A DNA stretch of 64,000 bases. Origin: CBDDEC01 sp965226785 (GTDB taxonomy: Bacteria; Chloroflexota; Dehalococcoidia; UBA2979). The position numbers and the translations under genes are program-made. Shown here one piece after another: positions 55,269 through 63,707 of this stretch (position 1 is its first letter; every line of letters starts with the position of its first letter). The notes below the pieces were generated by a model. The model did not search any database. It was not told where the DNA came from and worked only from the letters and a program-made list of their open reading frames with translations. The stretch is from positions 434,001 through 498,000 of the forward strand of contig CBDDEC010000003.1 in the NCBI GenBank assembly GCA_965226785.1, written 5' to 3'.

Positions 55269-55308
55269 GAACAAATGTTTGACACACTGCGAACACTTGT
55301 TCTATCCT
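55269..55308 (+). promoter_or_regulatory. Promoter with two LexA-like palindromes, upstream of rplI-dnaB
   Basis: TTGACA (55279-55284), an 18-base spacer and TATCCT (55303-55308). GAACACTTGTTC (55291-55302), a perfect GAAC-N4-GTTC palindrome, fills the spacer. GAACAAATGTTT (55269-55280), the same motif with one mismatch, overlaps the -35. This is the core of Gram-positive SOS boxes. The motif is seen; LexA binding is inferred. Confidence 0.55.
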
Positions 55309-55579
55309 CGGTCGGAAACCGCTGCGAAGGGCGCCGAAGGTGTCGGGTCGCGATTGCTCCTAGCAAGGGGGCGTGGGTACGCTGTCTCGGTTCGCCGGAG
55401 TCTTGGTGGCAACACCGGGGCTGCGGTTGTGAACGGAGCGGCCGAGGTTATGGACCGGTTTGGGGACCGCTCCGTGACACCCTGTGGAACGCTCTTTCGA
55501 TAAGTAGCAATTGATGGCGCGGCGCCGGCCCATAGTAGCGGCAGTCCCGGCTCCGACACGCCTGAAGGGTCATTCTGAC
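55309..55579 (+). other. Long leader of the rplI-dnaB operon
   Basis: About 270 bases from the predicted transcription start to rplI. Short open frames are not convincing. It includes a GC-rich segment with self-complementary stretches (GGACCGGT/ACCGGTCC-like around 55452) that may fold, but no known RNA family was recognised. Confidence 0.35.
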
Positions 55580-56335
55580 GTGAAGGTCGTGTTCCTGGAG
55601 ACCGTTGAGGGTTCGGGCCTCATGGGCGAAGTCAAGGACGTCGCCCGTGGGTATGCTCGAAATTATCTGTTGCCACGCGGCCTAGCCGCACCGGCAACAC
55701 CGGACGTCCTCAAGCGAGCGGATGAACTCCGCGCGACTGAGGAGGAACGGCAACGGACCCAGGACGAGCACGCTCAAGAGCTGGTCGGCAAGCTCGAGAG
55801 CGAACCGCTCGTGATGGCAGTTCGCGTCGGAGAGCAGGGACGGCTGTACGGTTCCGTCACGAATGTTGACATCGCCGAGAAGGCTGGGGAGATTCTCGGC
55901 GAGGAACTGGACAGGCGTCGCATCCTGCTGCCGGAGGCGATCCGGAACGTCGGGGTGTACACCGTGGGCATCTGGCTGTCACGTAATGTGCAGCCAGAGG
56001 TCCAGATCGTTGTGGTGGACGCGGAGGCGCCGGAAGGCGTAGATGCGGCCGCCGAGGCATTGCTCAACCCTCCGGCTCCGCCGGAGATCGAGCCCATGCC
56101 AGTGGAAGCCAGCGCAGCAGACGAGGCGCAAGCCTCGGACGATGCGGAGGGCGCCGCCGACGATGACGCTTCGCCGGAAGGTGAAGCGGACGCGGTGGAC
56201 ACCATCGACGCCGCGGAGGAGGCATCCTCCGAGGCACCGGATGCCGCTGGCGCGTCGGAGCCGGGCATTTCTGACTCTGCATCGGGGGCCGACACCGGGT
56301 CCGCGGACGAAGCCGACAAGGAGCCCAGCTCCTAG
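55580..56335 (+). CDS. rplI: Ribosomal protein bL9 with long acidic tail
   Basis: Large-subunit protein L9, 251 residues. The normal part spans about 1-150: VVFLETVEGSGLMGEVKDV with GYARNYLLPRGLA, a connecting helix, and a C-terminal domain with GRLYGSVTNVDIAE. About 100 further residues are almost only Ala, Glu, Asp, Ser and Pro. L9 is usually about 148 residues, so the tail is unusual. GTG 55580 with GAAGGG upstream is the start. Followed by dnaB. Confidence 0.93.
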   Translation: MKVVFLETVEGSGLMGEVKDVARGYARNYLLPRGLAAPATPDVLKRADELRATEEERQRTQDEHAQELVGKLESEPLVMAVRVGEQGRLYGSVTNVDIAEKAGEILGEELDRRRILLPEAIRNVGVYTVGIWLSRNVQPEVQIVVVDAEAPEGVDAAAEALLNPPAPPEIEPMPVEASAADEAQASDDAEGAADDDASPEGEADAVDTIDAAEEASSEAPDAAGASEPGISDSASGADTGSADEADKEPSS

Positions 56336-56380
56336 CGGCCGCTCCGCCGCCCACCGGTCACCCGTCTCGGGTGGGGTGAG

Positions 56381-57829
56381 GTGGCCGGCATGGTCCTCGA
56401 CGATCGTCCCGCGCAACTTCCCGAACCCCGGCGGCAACCCTCGGGTCTCCCGCCGCACGATGTCGCCGCCGAAGAGGCGGTAGTCGCAGCGCTGCTGCTC
56501 GACGATGACGCGTACGCGCGCGTGCTGCCGATCGTCAAACCCGGCGATTTCTTCCGCGAGCAAAACGCGTGGACGTACGAGGCCTGCCTGGCCCTGGGTG
56601 AGCGCGCGGAGCCGATCACGATCCCGACCGTAGCGCACGAACTCGAGCGGGCGGGCCACATCGACCAGGTCGGCGGCATGGCCGCGCTCGTCGAGATCGC
56701 GGGCAGGTACTTCACCGCCGTGGGCGTGGAGGCACACGCGCGCATCATCGCCCGCGACGCGCTCTACCGACGCCTGATCGAGGCGGCCGGCCGCATCGCC
56801 CAGCGGGCATACGAGGGCGGTCCGGACGTCGGCCATGTCCTGAGCGATGCGGAGCAACTGCTGATCAGCATCCGCAGCGCCGAGTCGGCGGGCGACTTCC
56901 GCCGCTTGCGCGAGCTGCTCGACGAGTTTCTCGAGGCGCCGGACGAGGATGAAGACGGCGAGCTGGCGACGACGGTGCGCACGGGCTTCATGGACCTCGA
57001 CGAGTTGCTCGTCGGCGGGATGAAACGTGGCGACCTGTGCATCCTGGCATCGCGCACCGGTGTCGGTAAGAGTTCGCTGCTGCTCAACTTCGCTCGCAAC
57101 GCCGCCATCGGTCAGCACGCCACGATTGCGCTCTTCTCGCTCGAAATGGGCGGCGAGCAGCTAGCGCAGCGGCTGCTGTCGGCCGAGTCACGAGTACAAG
57201 TGGCCCGCCTGCGCCTGGGGCGGCACGGCGAGGCGGAAGAGAATCGCGTGATGCACGCCCACGGCGTGCTCGGCGGTACCGCCATCTTCATCGACGACTC
57301 GGCGATGCTCTCTGTGCCCGAGATTCGCTCCAAGTGCCGGCGGCTGCAGGCCGAACACGGCCTCGATCTCGTCGTCGTCGATTACCTGCAGCTGCTGCAG
57401 GCCTCTGGCCGATCGGACACGCGCACGGCGGAGATCAGCCAGATCTCGCGAGGGCTCAAGGAGCTGGCGCGCGAGCTGAGCGTGCCAGTCCTCGCGGCCG
57501 CGCAGCTGTCCCGTGCGGTCGAGTCGCGGCAGCCGCACATCCCGATGCTCTCCGACCTCCGCGAGTCGGGTTCGATCGAGCAGGACGCCGACGTGGTGAT
57601 GTTCATCTACCGCGAGGATGTCTACACGACGCCAGAGGAGTGGCAGGAGCAGCATCCAGAGGCTCCGGGCAACGCGCATCCCGAGGGTCTGGCGCAGATC
57701 ATCGTGGCCAAGCACCGCAATGGACCGACCGGCTCGGTCACCGTGCGCTGGGTCAAAGAGATCGCGTCCTTCCAGGACCTGCTGCTGCGCCCGCCCGACC
57801 CCTATGTCGACCCCGCCCGGCTGAACTAA
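56381..57829 (+). CDS. dnaB: Replicative DNA helicase DnaB
   Basis: Hexameric 5'-3' fork helicase, 482 residues. The N-terminal domain (about 25-130) has HDVAAEEAVVAALLLDDDAY. The RecA-like ATPase carries Walker A SRTGVGKSS (about 226), Walker B LDLVVVDYLQLLQ and the DLRESGSIEQDADVVMF block. GTG 56381 (ATG 56390 possible). The stop overlaps the next start (TAATG). Full length, no intein. Confidence 0.95.
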   Translation: MAGMVLDDRPAQLPEPRRQPSGLPPHDVAAEEAVVAALLLDDDAYARVLPIVKPGDFFREQNAWTYEACLALGERAEPITIPTVAHELERAGHIDQVGGMAALVEIAGRYFTAVGVEAHARIIARDALYRRLIEAAGRIAQRAYEGGPDVGHVLSDAEQLLISIRSAESAGDFRRLRELLDEFLEAPDEDEDGELATTVRTGFMDLDELLVGGMKRGDLCILASRTGVGKSSLLLNFARNAAIGQHATIALFSLEMGGEQLAQRLLSAESRVQVARLRLGRHGEAEENRVMHAHGVLGGTAIFIDDSAMLSVPEIRSKCRRLQAEHGLDLVVVDYLQLLQASGRSDTRTAEISQISRGLKELARELSVPVLAAAQLSRAVESRQPHIPMLSDLRESGSIEQDADVVMFIYREDVYTTPEEWQEQHPEAPGNAHPEGLAQIIVAKHRNGPTGSVTVRWVKEIASFQDLLLRPPDPYVDPARLN

Positions 57830-58581
57830 TGAGCAGCGAAGCACGCGCCGAACATTCCGCGGAGCGCGCGGCCACGCGGGTGCATCCACCCTTCGAGGGC
57901 TTCCGCACCGGGGCGCCGGCGGTGACGCTGCCGGCGCAGTTCTTCGCTGACCTGCTGCCGCAGATCGACGACTCGGCGGAGCTGCGCGTCACGTTGGTGG
58001 CGCTGTTCGCGATCCAGCGCCGCAGGGGTGCCCTGCGCGCGGTGCGGCGCAGCGAACTTGCCGCCGAACCGGCGCTGCTCGGCGCGCTTGAGTGGCACGG
58101 CGGTGGCGCCGCGATCGAGACCGCGCTCGCGGCGGCGGTCGCTCGCGGCGGGCTGCTGGCCTGCGACCTCGAGGACGGCGATGCGCTGATCTTCGTCAAC
58201 AACGCGGCCGGCCGGCGTCAACTGGAGCGCGTGCAGAGCGGTGCGACCGAGGTGCCACGCGGCGCGGTGGCTGCGGGGCCACCGCGTGCGGCGGCATCGC
58301 GTCCGGTGACCGTCTACGAACAGGAGATCGGCGCGTTGACACCGGCGGTCAGTGCGTCGCTGGCGGAGGCGGAAGAGCGCTTCCCGGCAGACTGGATCGT
58401 CGAGGCGATTCACGAGGCGGCGTTGGCGAACGCTCGCTCGTGGCGCTATGCTGCGGCAATTCTCGAACGGTGGCAAACGGAGGGACGGGACGATGCAGCC
58501 CCTGGGCAAGATCCTGGGTCGGCAGCAGCAGACGACGCCTACGAGCGCGTCGTCCGACGCTCCTACGACGGACACGACTGA
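57829..58581 (+). CDS. DnaD-domain replication protein
   Basis: A 250-residue protein. An N-terminal winged-helix-like region (about 25-125) is followed by a linker and a DnaD/DnaB2 domain (VYEQEIGALTPAVS, then a helix ending ARSWRYAAAILERWQTEG, which carries the family aromatic pattern). DnaD proteins remodel origin DNA and help load the helicase. It shares a base with the dnaB stop and its 3' end overlaps the loader gene by 89 bases in another frame. Confidence 0.82.
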   Translation: MSSEARAEHSAERAATRVHPPFEGFRTGAPAVTLPAQFFADLLPQIDDSAELRVTLVALFAIQRRRGALRAVRRSELAAEPALLGALEWHGGGAAIETALAAAVARGGLLACDLEDGDALIFVNNAAGRRQLERVQSGATEVPRGAVAAGPPRAAASRPVTVYEQEIGALTPAVSASLAEAEERFPADWIVEAIHEAALANARSWRYAAAILERWQTEGRDDAAPGQDPGSAAADDAYERVVRRSYDGHD

Positions 58582-59902
58582 CCCCGCGGTCGCGGGTGTT
58601 CCGCTCGAGGCGAAAGCGCCGTCGGGCGTCTGCCCGATCTGCCTCGGCGCGCGCTTCGTGCGCGTCACGACCGACCCCGACGATGCGCAGTTCGGCCAGC
58701 CCGAGCCGTGCGAGTGCGTGAGCAAGGAGGAGACGCACGACCGCCGGCATCGGCTACTCGCCTACTCGCGCCTGGGGGCGCTCGAGCGCATGACGTTCGA
58801 CACGCTGGTGCGCCGCGGCCGCTCCGCCGATGGCTCAGCGCAGGCGCGCTACGAGCAGGCGGTCGGCGCGGCTGAGCGCTTCGCGACGCCGCCCGGGGGT
58901 GAGACGAACGAGGGCTGGCTCGTGATCACCGGCGACCATGGCACCGGCAAAACCCACCTCGCTGCGGCGATCATGAATCGCGTGATCGAGCGCGGCGAGC
59001 CCGCGCTGCTGCTCGCCGTCGCGGACCTGCTCGACCACCTGCGCGCCTCCTACAGCGACGATGCCGAGGTCTCCTACGACACGCTGATCGAGCAGGTGCG
59101 GACGGCGCCGCTGCTCGTCCTCGACGATCTCGATGCGTATGTGGAGACGGCCTGGGCGCGCGAGAAGTTCATGCAGATCGTGACCTACCGCTTCCATGCG
59201 CTGTTGCCGACGGTCTTCACGGTTTCGCGCCCACTCACAGAGATCGACGACCGGCTCGCGTCGAGGTTGGCCGACCCCTCGGTCTCGCAAGTGATCTCGC
59301 TCGGCGGTGAGACCTTGCCGCGCTATTTCCACGTTGGCGCGATGACCCGCGAGCGGCTCGAGGACTTCACGTTTGAGGACTTCCATCCCGAGGGTCAGGG
59401 CCTGCGCGGCGAGGCGAGGCGCAACCTCGAGGGTGCGTTCCGCCTGACGCGTGAGTGGGCGCTGCAGCCGGATGGCTGGCTGTTGCTCCTCGGCGGCAAC
59501 GGTTGCGGCAAGACGCACCTCGCCGCGGCGATCGCGCGCGACCGCATCGAGTCCGGCGACACGGTGGCCGTGGTCAACGTGCCGGATCTGCTCGACGAGC
59601 TGCGCGCCTCGTTCGCACCAGACTCGAACCAGAGCTACGACCGGCTGTTCGGGCGGCTGCTCGACGTGGAGCTGCTGGTACTCGATGACCTCGGAGCGCA
59701 GCAATCGAGCCCATGGGCGGAGGAGAAGCTGTACCAGCTGCTCAACCATCGGCACCTGTCGCGCTCGCACACGGTGGTGACCGCCAACATGAAGGTCGGC
59801 GACTTCGAGCCGCGGATTCGCTCACGCCTCGCCGACCTCCAAGTCTCGACGGTCTACGAGATCCTCGCGCCAGACTACCGCACCGGCGGCGCACCGCAGT
59901 AG
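58493..59902 (+). CDS. Double helicase-loader ATPase (two DnaC/DnaI-like AAA+ domains)
   Basis: A 469-residue protein with an N-terminal disordered stretch, a zinc-like motif (CPICLG and CEC), and two complete DnaC/IstB-type AAA+ modules. Module 1: Walker A GDHGTGKTHL at about 146, Walker B LLVLDDLDAY. Module 2: Walker A GGNGCGKTHL at about 333, Walker B LLVLDDLGAQ. Ordinary loaders have one module. ATG 58493 has GGAGGGA upstream, despite the overlap with the DnaD gene. The operon rplI-dnaB-dnaD-loader argues for helicase loading rather than transposition. Confidence 0.9.
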   Translation: MQPLGKILGRQQQTTPTSASSDAPTTDTTDPAVAGVPLEAKAPSGVCPICLGARFVRVTTDPDDAQFGQPEPCECVSKEETHDRRHRLLAYSRLGALERMTFDTLVRRGRSADGSAQARYEQAVGAAERFATPPGGETNEGWLVITGDHGTGKTHLAAAIMNRVIERGEPALLLAVADLLDHLRASYSDDAEVSYDTLIEQVRTAPLLVLDDLDAYVETAWAREKFMQIVTYRFHALLPTVFTVSRPLTEIDDRLASRLADPSVSQVISLGGETLPRYFHVGAMTRERLEDFTFEDFHPEGQGLRGEARRNLEGAFRLTREWALQPDGWLLLLGGNGCGKTHLAAAIARDRIESGDTVAVVNVPDLLDELRASFAPDSNQSYDRLFGRLLDVELLVLDDLGAQQSSPWAEEKLYQLLNHRHLSRSHTVVTANMKVGDFEPRIRSRLADLQVSTVYEILAPDYRTGGAPQ

Positions 59903-59931
59903 CGCACCGGCCACCGCTCGAGGAGCGCGCG

Positions 59932-59991
59932 ATGCCGGCTTCGCGCCCGTCCGTCCGCGTCGTTCAGGTCTTGATGTGGGAGGATTTCTAG
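59932..59991 (+). CDS. Nineteen-residue peptide gene
   Basis: ATG 59932 with GAGGAG (59920-59925) opens MPASRPSVRVVQVLMWEDF and stops at TAG 59991. It lies 29 bases after the loader gene on the same strand. The strong ribosome site suggests translation; no family is recognised and chance is possible. Confidence 0.35.
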   Translation: MPASRPSVRVVQVLMWEDF

Positions 59992-60152
59992 GGAGCGTCC
60001 CCGGGGAGGAAGGACGCGCTGCGCGCGGCTGATCTCTCTTGGAGCCCGCCCGCCCACCCCCGGAGGTCGTGGGGCTCGCCCCACACCCCGGAGCGAGGGC
60101 GCTGCGCGTCTCGCCGACGGATCGAGCGCGGGCGCTCGCCGCAGCCTCGACG

Positions 60153-61199
60153 TTAGTCCTGGAGCAAACCGCGTTCGGCGAGGTGCGTGACGGACGTGGT
60201 GCAACTGTCGAACATCTCGCCCCTGGGGAGTTCGGAGGCGGCGAACCAGCCGAATTCGGACATCTCTGCGGTCGGTACCGGGTCGCCAGCGGCCTCGCCG
60301 TGGTAGGCGACCTCGATGTGGCTGCTGCCGGTGTAGACCGAGATCAGCCCCGTGATCTCGCCCTCGAGGGTCGTTTCCTCGAGGAGTTCGCGACGCGCGG
60401 TGTCCTCGATCGACTCGCCGAGTTCGCCGTAGCCGGCGGGGCCGGCCCACAGGCCGAAGCCCGGGCGGTTGGCGTGCGCGCGGCGGCCGAGGAGTACGCG
60501 GCCGTCGCGGATCACCAGCAGGCTCGCGCCGACGGCGGGGTTCTCCCAGTGCGGCGTCGCGCAGGCGGTGCAGAGGCCGTGGCCCTCCTCCTCGTCACCG
60601 GCGGTGCGGAGTTCGCCACCGCAGCGGCGACAGTGCGCGGGGACCGCGAGCGGATCGATCGCGGTCTCGAAGCGGCGCTCGTGCGGGTGGGCGGCGGGCG
60701 ATTCGAAGCCCTCCTCGATCAGCGCGCGCAGTGCGGCTGTCGTCGAGTGGAAGGCGATGCGGTCCCACGGGATCTCGTCGGGTGCGAACCAGGCGACTTG
60801 CGACACTTCCTCGAGGGCCCGCGCCTCGCCGTCGGCCTCGCCCCGGAAGGCGACGACGACGCGGCCGGCGTCGACCATCGAGAAGGGGCGGCCGACGATG
60901 CCGGTGATCGTGGCGTCGAGGCCGACCTCCTCGCTCGTCTCGCGGCGGGCGGCGTCCTCGATCGCCTCGCCTGACTCGACGAAGCCACCGGGGAACGCCC
61001 AGTAACCGCGTCGAGGCATGATCGAGCGTCGGGTGAGCAGCACGCGGCCGTCGCGCACGACGAGGATGCCGGCGACGGGGGTCGGGTTCTCGAAATCCGT
61101 GTGGCCACAGGCCGGACAGCGGGCGTGGGGTAGCGAGGGGTCAAAGAGCCTCGAACGCTCGCCGCAGTTCGAGCAGTGACCGGCCGTGCGAGGCGGCAT
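60153..61199 (-). CDS. Tandem Nudix hydrolase with zinc ribbons
   Basis: A 348-residue protein made of two zinc-ribbon plus Nudix units. Unit 1 has C-x2-C pairs (CSNC, CPAC) and a full Nudix box (GGFVESGEAIEDAARRE, EEVG). Unit 2 has CRRC and CTAC and a box reading AGYGELGESIEDTARRE with EETTL, where the last glycine is replaced. The layout recalls NudC-type NADH/NAD-RNA pyrophosphatases duplicated. Unit 2 may be weak or inactive. Eleven bases downstream of moaDE, so co-transcribed. Confidence 0.85.
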   Translation of the reverse strand: MPPRTAGHCSNCGERSRLFDPSLPHARCPACGHTDFENPTPVAGILVVRDGRVLLTRRSIMPRRGYWAFPGGFVESGEAIEDAARRETSEEVGLDATITGIVGRPFSMVDAGRVVVAFRGEADGEARALEEVSQVAWFAPDEIPWDRIAFHSTTAALRALIEEGFESPAAHPHERRFETAIDPLAVPAHCRRCGGELRTAGDEEEGHGLCTACATPHWENPAVGASLLVIRDGRVLLGRRAHANRPGFGLWAGPAGYGELGESIEDTARRELLEETTLEGEITGLISVYTGSSHIEVAYHGEAAGDPVPTAEMSEFGWFAASELPRGEMFDSCTTSVTHLAERGLLQD

Positions 61200-61210
61200 C
61201 GAGCGTCGGG

Positions 61211-61924
61211 CTAACCGGTCGGCGAAGGGCGCGGTTTGACTCCCTCCTGCCAGTGCGCACCGTCCGGGCCGTACTCCTTCTTCCAGACCGGCACCGTCTC
61301 CTTGATGCGATCGACGGCGCGCAGGGCCGCTGCGAAGGCGTCCTGGCGATGCGCGGCGGAGACAGCGACGAGCAGCGAGATTTCGCCGACCTCGAGGCTG
61401 CCGATGCGGTGGTGGGCCGCGAGGTCGTGCACCTCGCGATCGGCGAACTCGGCGAGGATCTCGTCGCGGACTGCCGCGAGCTGGCGCTCAGCCATCGAGG
61501 TGTAGGCCTCGTACTCGAGCCGCTCGACGGTGCGGCCCTCGTGGTGGTTGCGCACGACACCCTCGAACACGACTGCGGCGCCCGAGGCATCGGTCATCAC
61601 GCGGTCGCGCAGTGCGCGCGGCCGCAGTTCCTCGGTCGTGACCAGGCAGTGAGGCGTCTCGTTGGCCGCGGACGGTGCGCCGCCGGCGATCGGTGGGATC
61701 AGCGCCACCTCGTCGCCGTCGCTCAGTTCGGAGCCGGGCTCGAGGATGTACTCCTCGTTGACGGCGATGGCGACGCCGCTGAGGTAGGGGAGGAGCTTCG
61801 GCTGCGACTCCTCGAGGCGCTTGCGCAGGTCCTCGACGTTGATCACCTCGGCGTCGAACACCTCGGTGATGTCGCCGCCGACGATGTCGCGCAGCCCGGC
61901 GAAGAGCTTGACGGTGACCTGCAC
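61211..61924 (-). CDS. MoaD-MoaE fusion, molybdopterin synthase
   Basis: A 237-residue fusion of the two molybdopterin synthase subunits. Residues 1-82 are MoaD ending IPPIAGG. Residues 90-237 are MoaE with VVFEGVVRNHHEGR, HRIGSLEVGE and the PVWKKEYGPDGAHW active-site segment. MoaD needs a free C-terminal GG for thiocarboxylation, so cleavage after AGG is expected, as shown for mycobacterial MoaX. It supports molybdenum-cofactor synthesis for enzymes served by the XdhC proteins. Confidence 0.92.
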   Translation of the reverse strand: MQVTVKLFAGLRDIVGGDITEVFDAEVINVEDLRKRLEESQPKLLPYLSGVAIAVNEEYILEPGSELSDGDEVALIPPIAGGAPSAANETPHCLVTTEELRPRALRDRVMTDASGAAVVFEGVVRNHHEGRTVERLEYEAYTSMAERQLAAVRDEILAEFADREVHDLAAHHRIGSLEVGEISLLVAVSAAHRQDAFAAALRAVDRIKETVPVWKKEYGPDGAHWQEGVKPRPSPTG

Positions 61925-62001
61925 GCCCGCCTCCCGCAGCAGTGTCGTGTCGTTCGGGTGATCTTCAGTATAGGTCGCACGCTCACTCGATCAGGCCTCG
62001 G

Positions 62002-63309
62002 TCAGTCGAGTGTGCGCAGCTCCGGCTGCCAGATGGCGGTGGCGAACACCCCTGCGATGATGACGATGCCGGCGGCGGCGTAGACGGGTTCGAGCCCGAT
62101 CTCCTGTGCGATCAGGCCGATGCCGAGTCCGGCGACCTGCATCAGCCCGCCGGAGAGCAGCAGCAGGCCGGTCACCCGGCCCAGTACGCGATTGGGCACG
62201 CGGCGCTGGATGATGGCGGTGCCGACGGTCTGCACCATCGAGTGGCCGAAGCCGGCGATGCCGTTGAACAGGAACGCCGGCGCGATGTGGCGGCTGAGGC
62301 TGAAGCCGAGCACTGCGACGCCGAGCGCCATCGCAGCGCCGAGGTAGGTCATGCCCATGCGCTGGTAGTTGCCTCGGCTGGCGAGCCAGACCGCGCCAGC
62401 GATCCCGCCAAGGGCCCAGAACATCATCATCACGCCCCAGCCAACGGCGTCCAGGGAGAGGATGTCCTCGACCCACGCGGCGATCAGCATGCCCATCACG
62501 CTGAGACCGACCGCGGTGGCGCCCCAGTTGAGCAGGATCGTCCAGCGCACCGTCGCGTCGTTGCGCATGACCGCGAGGCCTCCTCGCAGGTTGGCGAGCA
62601 TCGACTCACCCCCGGCGTCCGGGTCGGCCGCGCCGGCCCTCGTGCGCAGCGCGAAGGCGGCCGCGATGGTCACCACGTGGCCACTGGTGGCGATCAGGTA
62701 GGTCCAGCCGAAGCCCAGGTACTCGATCATCAGCCCGGCCAGGACGGCGGCGGGCAGCAGCGCGATCGATTGAGCGAACTGCCAGATCGTGATCGACGAG
62801 GTCAAGAGGTGCGGCGGGACGACATCACGAATCATCGCCGTCCTCGTTGGCTGGTCCTGGCCGTTGATCAGCCCGAACGAGGCGAAGAGCACGAACATCA
62901 CGGCGAGCCACGGACTTTCGCCCGCCTCGACCTCCGGCCGGAACAGCAGCAGCGCGACGCCCAGGGCCATGGCGATGGCGATGAAGTGATTGACGATGAG
63001 CGTGGCGCGACGCGGGAAACGATCCGCGATGGCGCCGCCGAAGAGGACGAACGAGAGGAAGGTGACGCCGCGGATCGCACCGAGGGCGCCCAGCAGCACG
63101 ACCCGCTGATCCTCGGGCGCGGCGGTGTTCACGTACCAGGCCTGAGTGATGAAGAAGACGGGCCCGCGGAAGCCCGTGGCGATCTGGGTCGCCAGGAGCA
63201 GCCTGAAGTCGCGAATGCGCAGCGATGCGAACACGGAGTCGTCGCCCCTCGTGGGGACACGTGGCTCCTCCACGCTGGCCGTGCGTGCCGGGTCGGAGGT
63301 TGCGGGCAT
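62002..63309 (-). CDS. MFS transporter
   Basis: A 435-residue major facilitator with about 12 hydrophobic helices. It resembles the EntS/DHA3 drug- or metabolite-efflux branch (a GGAIADRFPRR loop between helices 2 and 3 is the MFS signature). Substrate unknown. The start is set at ATG 63309: TAGCAT (63322-63317 on this strand) ends seven bases upstream, suggesting leaderless expression. In-frame ATGs at 63318 and 63342 would lie within or before that box. Confidence 0.82.
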   Translation of the reverse strand: MPATSDPARTASVEEPRVPTRGDDSVFASLRIRDFRLLLATQIATGFRGPVFFITQAWYVNTAAPEDQRVVLLGALGAIRGVTFLSFVLFGGAIADRFPRRATLIVNHFIAIAMALGVALLLFRPEVEAGESPWLAVMFVLFASFGLINGQDQPTRTAMIRDVVPPHLLTSSITIWQFAQSIALLPAAVLAGLMIEYLGFGWTYLIATSGHVVTIAAAFALRTRAGAADPDAGGESMLANLRGGLAVMRNDATVRWTILLNWGATAVGLSVMGMLIAAWVEDILSLDAVGWGVMMMFWALGGIAGAVWLASRGNYQRMGMTYLGAAMALGVAVLGFSLSRHIAPAFLFNGIAGFGHSMVQTVGTAIIQRRVPNRVLGRVTGLLLLSGGLMQVAGLGIGLIAQEIGLEPVYAAAGIVIIAGVFATAIWQPELRTLD

Positions 63310-63316
63310 GGCGCGC

Positions 63317-63322
63317 ATGCTA
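63317..63322 (-). promoter_or_regulatory. -10 box of the MFS gene
   Basis: On the minus strand TAGCAT ends seven bases before ATG 63309. Same leaderless layout as at 5460, 14760 and 34404. Confidence 0.4.
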
Positions 63323-63342
63323 TCTGATGCGCCGATGCCCAC

Positions 63343-63707
63343 CGCGACCGATCACCCCGCGACTCTAGGGCGCCGGTCCGAGGGACGCTCGAGCAGGTCT
63401 TACCGGAGAGCGAGATCCTGGCGCACGTCGATCTCGGCTACGGATCGGTCGAGGTGTGAGAGGCGGCAAACTGATCTCGCGATCGTCCACGCGGACCCAC
63501 TTCCGTAACGGACAATCTCGCAGTGGGGTACACCGCTATAACGGGGATCTCAGTGACTTCCCGCCATAACTATCACCTCTGGCTCTCGATTTACTCGATT
63601 TTACTCTTACCTACAGGCGTATACTGCGTCCTTCTTGCGGGAACATTGAAATAACAGATCTAATCGCTTGCAGGAGTTGACCCGCGGGTCGTAGGTAGTC
63701 TTCCGCC
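63343..63707. other. Intergenic region with a small coding remnant
   Basis: About 365 bases. A protein-like stretch (LEQVLPESEILAHVDLGYG, ending TGA near 63460) has no start and may be a gene remnant. The part from 63520 to 63660 is distinctly AT-richer than the rest of the window. TATACT at 63620-63625 is a possible -10 for the next gene. Confidence 0.35.
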
